NCBI GenBank assembly: GCA_030704615.1
Contig: CM060732.1
Coordinates: forward strand, 28,255,053 to 28,319,052
Source: Takakia lepidozioides
Taxonomy: Eukaryota; Streptophyta; Takakiopsida; Takakiales; Takakiaceae
Direction of reading: 5' to 3'
Length of the DNA stretch: 64,000 nucleotides
Shown: piece by piece, positions 59,176-64,000 of the stretch
Position numbering within the stretch: position 1 is the stretch's first letter
Layout: the number at the start of each line of letters is the position of its first letter
The notes under the pieces: generated by a model
Databases searched by the model: none
What the model was told of the DNA's origin: nothing
What the model saw: the letters and a program-made list of their open reading frames with translations, nothing else
Program-made: the position numbers and the translations under genes

Positions 59176-59592
59176 ATGCCCTCACAAGCCCAGGAAGCTC
59201 AAAAAGCGAAGCACACACACTTAGTACGCTCGCGTGAGAGACATGAGGTTGTCCAAGTGCCGGATTGCATCCGACCTTTGTAAATGGAAAAGGTAGTGCC
59301 CCTGTAATGGTTACTTCTTACTTTCCGAGTGGTAAAGTAGCAGTACTGCATGTAATTTGGACTTCACATTAATAACTTGTGGAGTGGTAAAAGGTAGTAT
59401 CCATGATGCTCAGGAAGTTGTTGACATCAATTGAGAGGCTAATAATGCACTAAATGAGTTGTTTGAACCACTGAGGAGGGACTGTCATGCATCACAGCCA
59501 CTTTAGACATGGAAGTATATAGTGCTCATAAATGAATCTGATTTGTATAGGACTGCAATCTATCGGAATGTTCCTGAAATGGTGTTGTAGTG

Positions 59593-61084
59593 TGAATGTA
59601 GGGGAGTGACATTACATTTTGTTTTACCGTTAAGACCCTGCATCACTACAACGGGAGTACCCGGGTACAACTGCAGGAGGGATATATCCCTGCATACAGG
59701 TAATTTCATGGGCATATTGTGCTTATGCTTTGCCAGGATAAAAATGGCTAAGTCATGACCATGCGTATTTTCATCCGTAGGATGAACGTTTTCATCCCAG
59801 GTGTTTAACCTAGAAACGCGGGTTGAGGAAAACGAAGAGGAAGATGACGGGCAACTCTTAGCAGCTGCTGCGAGCAGTGGGGTTGGCAGGGCAGTCTGTT
59901 TTTGGGAGGTTGTACCTACGCTATGGGACTCTGCTTGGTTTAGAGAGCGGCATTAAGTGCTTCTGCTTGGTATTTTGTGTAAAGGGAAGCGGTGCCGCTT
60001 TTCTCGTAGTGATGATCAATTCCTGGAGTAGGAGCATGTAAGAAGAGCGGCGCACCACCACTGTCGCCATTGCCTTGAAGAAAACAGTTATGGGCAGATG
60101 AGCAAGCAAGGAAAACGGCCAGCTGCCGGAAGCACAAGGAAGTGAGTTGTGGGCACAATCAATGGAGGGGATGAGGCATGTGAAGTGCTGGCTGGATGGC
60201 AACTCAAGTTATCTGTAATCAAAGCTTATAGTTGCTTTTGTGTCTTCTTACTATAGGACCATGTCAATTCTTAGGGAAGAATTGCACGCATAGAAGGATA
60301 GAGTATTTAGTTGGCAAGCCACAGGATGTTCCATAGGATGAAGAGGAGCCATCATGGCATGATAAATACTGGAATCAAGACAAGGAGAATAGATTAAAGT
60401 GGCTGCTGACAGGCGATGGTGAGGTGCCATCTTGGCAGGCAGATCCACCGCTTCGCTGGAGGATAAAACAGATAAGTTCGTAGACTGTGGGCTTCGGTTT
60501 TTGGGGGGTGGTGACTTAGAAATCGTTTTGGTGTGGATTTAGGACTGGCTCTTTGTAGAGGAGAAGGAGGTAGAGATATGTGATGGAGGAAAAAGGTTTT
60601 GGAAATGGAATGGAGACTCTGGACTTCAAACCAGGATAGGGAAAGGATGGATGCACCTGATGTTATAGTGTCAGTAGGAGAAATGGGTGGGGGGAGAGAC
60701 TGCTTGTCACTGAATCAAAATGGTCACTGTTTGTCTTCATTCTTGTTCTTTGTTTCAGTGTTATGAACCTGCACACAATGCTGCCCTGGGTATTGATACA
60801 CTGGAACCAATGTAGACCTAGCTTGGCTGATTGAAAACACTAGTGAGGGTTAGTTAGAACTGTTGAAAACAGAGAAAGGATAATGTGGATGGGGAAGCAA
60901 CACCGACACTGATTTGGTTTTGGAACTGATTTCCAGTATGGTCTCAGGGTATGAACAACTGAGGTTCACAGTTGAAGGGAAAAGAGGGCTGTTGGGGTAT
61001 TTGGTTGAAACCTGTAGAAAGGCTGAGAGCTGTTTGGGCAATGGCTTCTTTTGGAAAAGGTAGTGTGAAGGGTTGGACATTGGC

Positions 61085-61135
<51 letters not shown>

Positions 61136-61273
61136 ATGAATGGGATGGTTATGCCTTGTGTGACCAAGGATGATTTCAAGGCTGGGAGCACTGGATGCCT
61201 GGCTGAGTTGTGCATTGCATTCCATGGTAGATATGCTGATGTTGAAGAAGTGAGGAACCTGTAGACCAAGATT

Positions 61274-61305
<32 letters not shown>

Positions 61306-61514
61306 ACTTGGGAAGGGAGAGAGTTGCTCAGTAAAAGGGGTTGATGGGGGATGGCCAATTTGGGGAGATGAGATGAAGAAAACATGAACCCTGAAAGAGA
61401 CCAGTGGCCCTGCAGTTCATGGCAGATCTGAGCTGCCTCCCTCTAAATCTGTGTCGCCATTACAAAGGGGGCTTCCGCAAGTGCGCAATGGAGCTCATAG
61501 TGTGGTTCATTGCA
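59593..61514. other. Spacer with GA microsatellites, no gene seen
   Basis: (ga)n tracts are at 61,087-61,132 and 61,274-61,300. A CACTACAA word at 59,644 and a cgtagtg word at 60,005-60,011 could be ends of a small element, but the flanks do not match. Open frames here are short or made of the (ga)n tract. Confidence 0.5.
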
Positions 61515-61922
61515 CTAGTCGTCAATGACAAAAGTGCTTGCTTTGTCTGCACTGAAGACAACGTTTGCCACCACATTCTCGTGCGCGGGATTGGAGTTAC
61601 CACCTGCTTGGGCGCTTGTTGCTGGACCTGGCGAGGCCCCGGTTGTTGAAATGGGGGAAGGCGGAACACGTTGCGCTTGACCTGCGGAGGTGCTGCTTGC
61701 ACATATGGGGGATAAAGGCACGGGATCCCCGGACATCGTGGCGGATGTGGACACCATCCCTACCTCCTGTGATGCGGCGGCCTTCTTCCGAAGTTTCCCA
61801 CCCTTCCTTGGAGGTCTGCTCTCCGTGCTCTGTTGCGAGACAACGGTGCGAGTGCGCAGCACCTTGCTGCGAGTGGCCGTTCCGAGGACGAAGTCATCCT
61901 CCTCATCCTGAACGTGCTCCAT
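61515..61922 (-). CDS. Unrecognised exon or ORF, basic and Ser/Pro-rich
   Basis: From the ATG at 61,922 the frame is open for 135 codons (MEHVQDEEDDFVLG, then RPPRKGGKLRKKAAASQ, then a Ser/Pro/Ala-rich part, ending STFVIDD). It is open upstream to 62,102 as well. Composition resembles a disordered linker, and the PPRKGGK stretch recalls the N-terminal parts of the two transposase-type genes. No domain is recognised. Confidence 0.35.
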   Translation of the reverse strand: MEHVQDEEDDFVLGTATRSKVLRTRTVVSQQSTESRPPRKGGKLRKKAAASQEVGMVSTSATMSGDPVPLSPICASSTSAGQAQRVPPSPISTTGASPGPATSAQAGGNSNPAHENVVANVVFSADKASTFVIDD

Positions 61923-62764
61923 CGGCAGGAGACGAAGCTCGGCAGCGGAACACGAAGGCGGACATTTGGTAAGAGCAAAAAAGGGAGTGTGCCAGCGGAT
62001 ACTGTGGAGTAAAGGAAAAGGGCGCAATAATCCTCCATGGCCCTCAACGGATTCCTTCAAAAAATCTCCCGTGGTTGGGAGACACGTGCCCTCTCCCATC
62101 ACGGTTTAAGTGCTCCACGCGAGGTACCGCTCATTGTGTCCAAGTTTAAATTTTGTTTACTAATGGATGGTACCATCCCATCAAATGTCATCCATCCATC
62201 ATCCGCCATAACTTTTCATCCCTACACGTACTCCATAGCCTCGAAACTTAATTTGTATATTCAGATATTCCTCTGTTTATTGTACAAATGTTGTACTATT
62301 TGTCTCTCATCGTCTCGTAAACAACCACTTTTGGATTTCCGTTAACATATTTGTATCCTATTGGCGATAATTGAGTGCGGCCACTTATTGGACAATCGGG
62401 TCCGCGAGCATCTAGGCCACACCCACCGATTTGGGTCTCATGGACTCCATAGTCGGCGCCGATTATGTGGGTGCGAATTTAATTTGCTGGCGCTTAGCAT
62501 ACAAGGTAATGGTTCTCAAATGCTACAGTGGCAGTGTTCAGTACAATGGGCCCCCACTAGAGCCTACCTACCCCTTCCGTAATCCACCAACACTCCCAAC
62601 CCGAAACGCCATGGCGAGTTGTGCATTATGAGAAGGAAGGATGCACATTCCACAAAGTTCGCACACAATAAGGTTTTTATTCATATGTATGCATTTCAAA
62701 TGAAGCACGCATACTATACTGAGGGTGATTACCCTGCCAAAGCATTTTCCCTTGTAAATACAAC

Positions 62765-63346
62765 TTACGAAGTCAACGACACTTCGACTTGCCTAAACAC
62801 AAGCTCATGAACCATCGGGCTTCTCCACGTAAAAAGGATTGCAGCCGTTCTTCGGCCCCTGTTGATCTTCACCACAATGTCGCGCCCTTCAATGGAACCA
62901 CCATCAAATATGGAAAGTTTAACTGTGGAGCCGGAGTGCCCGTGCATTTCGTCCTCCAATCCAATGCGAATGTCCCCATACGATGGGGAGGAGGACCGTA
63001 CACTTGTAGGAGTATACGTGACACCGATGGACTCCACCCATGTCCACTGGCAGCAGTTCCACCGCCAAAGCATAGCGCTGCGCATTCTCTCCGGCTGCCG
63101 GCCGTAGATGGGCAAATTAGAATCAAGGATGTGCAAGAGCCATGGATTGGACAAACCAAGATCGTCACCCCTCTTGAAAGCATATTGCCCTCACAAATAC
63201 TCAAAAGCAGACAATGTTTCGCGCTCGACCCCACTGTCGTCAATGCAAACTGTGTGCCAAATAACGATGTCCCCCGGTGTGGCAGTATAGATTGCATGAT
63301 CCACGCCTCCGTAAGGGCGCTCGTCATGGTTCCGGAAGCAAGGCAT
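62765..63346 (-). pseudogene. Unrecognised ORF with one in-frame TGA
   Basis: From ATG at 63,346 one frame runs to the stop at 62,767-62,765 (193 codons), interrupted by TGA at 63,193-63,191. Words include FRNHDERPYGGVDHAIYTATP, GDIVIWHTVCIDDSG, NPWLLHILDSNLPIYGRQPER and RWNCCQWTWVESIGVTY. The complex, non-repetitive sequence suggests it was a real coding region. CGA to TGA would explain the break. I do not recognise the family. Confidence 0.4.
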
Positions 63347-64000
63347 CGTTGGAAACGAGGCCGGAAGGATGAGCCTGATGTCGAAGAGAATGAGACGTTA
63401 GAGACAACAACAAAGCCCTTTCAAATTCCCCGTGGTTAGAACCACTCGCCACTGCGGGCTGCAATAATGGATGCAGTGGGTCCCACTTATCCACCTGTCA
63501 TCCCCGTACGTCTACATGAGGCCACCGACGGAAGGAAAGGAGGCTTCTCATTCCCATCCCCCTGCCAACACCTCCATTCATTTTAAACAGTATCCCGGCT
63601 TCAAATTACTCCGAAAAACCAACGTTATGTCATTCCTTCACGGACAGTGCGTATGGGATAGCGATAATCCCATCGGTTGTCCATGCATTTTGTAACTTTG
63701 CATGCCACACATTGCTCCTTTCATACCGAAACACATGTAGTCGTCACCGACTACATGTCAATGTAATTGACTGATTCCGTATGGATTTCAAAAGGGGTGA
63801 ACACGTAGCACTCTCTCCAACTATTGAAATTGAAGGTCGGTAACGACTCGAGCACAAAAGGTAATGCCCACTTCCGCAATTGGGCGAATGAGGTCATGGA
63901 ATTTATGGAATTTAACATATTCAATGGGTTTTGCACTCTTTTCTACGGCAACAGTAAAGGTCGGTGCCGACTAAAAGTATATGAGATCGTGGAATTTGCG
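63347..64000. other. Right edge, no gene seen
   Basis: Short frames only. Near 63,735-63,765 tgtagtcg, gactacatgtc and gtcggtgccgac words (again at 63,960) form small inverted repeats, perhaps the edge of a transposable element continuing outside the window. Confidence 0.35.

Larger units (their letters stand above)
52991..59592. mobile_element. CACTA-like element, ~6.6 kb, with its own Transposase_24-like gene
   Basis: The left end reads CACTAGAAGAAAAACGC, close to the CACTACAAGAAAA end of maize En/Spm. The proposed right end is gtgttgtagtg (59,582-59,592). Inside both ends the words gagtggt/accactc and gtggtaaa recur: many times in 53,010-53,660, and at 59,326, 59,389 and 59,470. Flanking 3-mers are ttg and tga, so the target duplication is not intact or the right end is a base or two off. 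No tnp2 gene lies inside. Confidence 0.6.

Noticed and set aside
59644-60011. Small element with CACTACAA and cgtagtg ends
   Set aside because: The ends match over only 5-8 bases, the flanking triplets (cat, atg) differ, and no subterminal repeats are seen.
60850-61269. Minus-strand frame with a long Ser-Leu run
   Set aside because: The run is the translation of the (ga)n microsatellite at 61,087-61,132, and the rest shows no family features.
1-64000. CRISPR arrays, tRNA or rRNA genes
   Set aside because: Tandem repeats here lack regular unique spacers, and no cloverleaf or rRNA-like segment was recognised by eye.

Overview
The window is nuclear DNA from a land plant. Evidence for this: spliced genes with GT-AG introns; two copies of a plant-type aldehyde oxidase gene (AAO, not xanthine dehydrogenase); En/Spm (CACTA)-type transposase genes of the plant families tnp2 and Transposase_24; and dense LINE, MULE and hAT debris. 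No sign of an operon, a CRISPR array or a bacterial gene layout is present. The mix suggests a large, repeat-rich genome, perhaps of a non-flowering plant (bryophyte, lycophyte or fern), but the species cannot be fixed from sequence alone. Almost every gene here is broken, so the region reads as a transposon-rich, degenerating locus.

Layout. 0-4 kb: a decayed, spliced gene for an amino-methyltransferase of the permuted (beta-like) DNA N4/N6 type, with a Lys/Glu-rich segment before it. 5.8-7.4 kb: a spliced FCP1/NIF-like (HAD-fold) gene whose catalytic DxD site is lost. 7.9-10.6 kb: an L1-type LINE on the minus strand. 10.6-16.7 kb: AAO copy A, strongly rearranged (exon 2 inverted, intron 1 triplicated, exons deleted). 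16.9-28.1 kb: minisatellites, two hAT-type elements with perfect 8-bp target duplications, a purine-rich tandem array interrupted by another LINE, and AT-rich filler. 28.2-36.4 kb: AAO copy B, with colinear exons but a lost splice donor, indels and small LINE insertions in its introns. 36.6-39.6 kb: a ~720-bp direct repeat pair that may be the LTRs of a non-autonomous retroelement.

39.9-51.8 kb: a CACTA-type block. A tnp2 transposase gene on the minus strand (one stop codon short of open along most of its length) lies head to head with a seven-exon plus-strand gene. That gene has a Transposase_24-like DNA-binding region, a coiled coil, an FCP1-like phosphatase-fold domain and an En/Spm-like C-terminal domain. 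Its second intron holds nested LINE and MULE remains.

53.0-59.6 kb: a second CACTA-like element, with a terminus like that of maize Spm and GTGGT subterminal repeats. It carries on the minus strand a gene of the same family with the same exon junctions but no FCP1-like domain; a LINE with a 15-bp target duplication sits inside it. 59.6-64 kb: simple repeats and two unrecognised minus-strand reading frames.

The most interesting point is the comparison of these two transposase-type genes. The phosphatase-fold domain sits in the same uninterrupted exon as the transposase coiled coil in one gene and is absent from the other. This looks like domain capture by a CACTA element. A free-standing relative of the domain lies 43 kb away. 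The methyltransferase-like gene at the left edge is the second candidate for an undescribed system.
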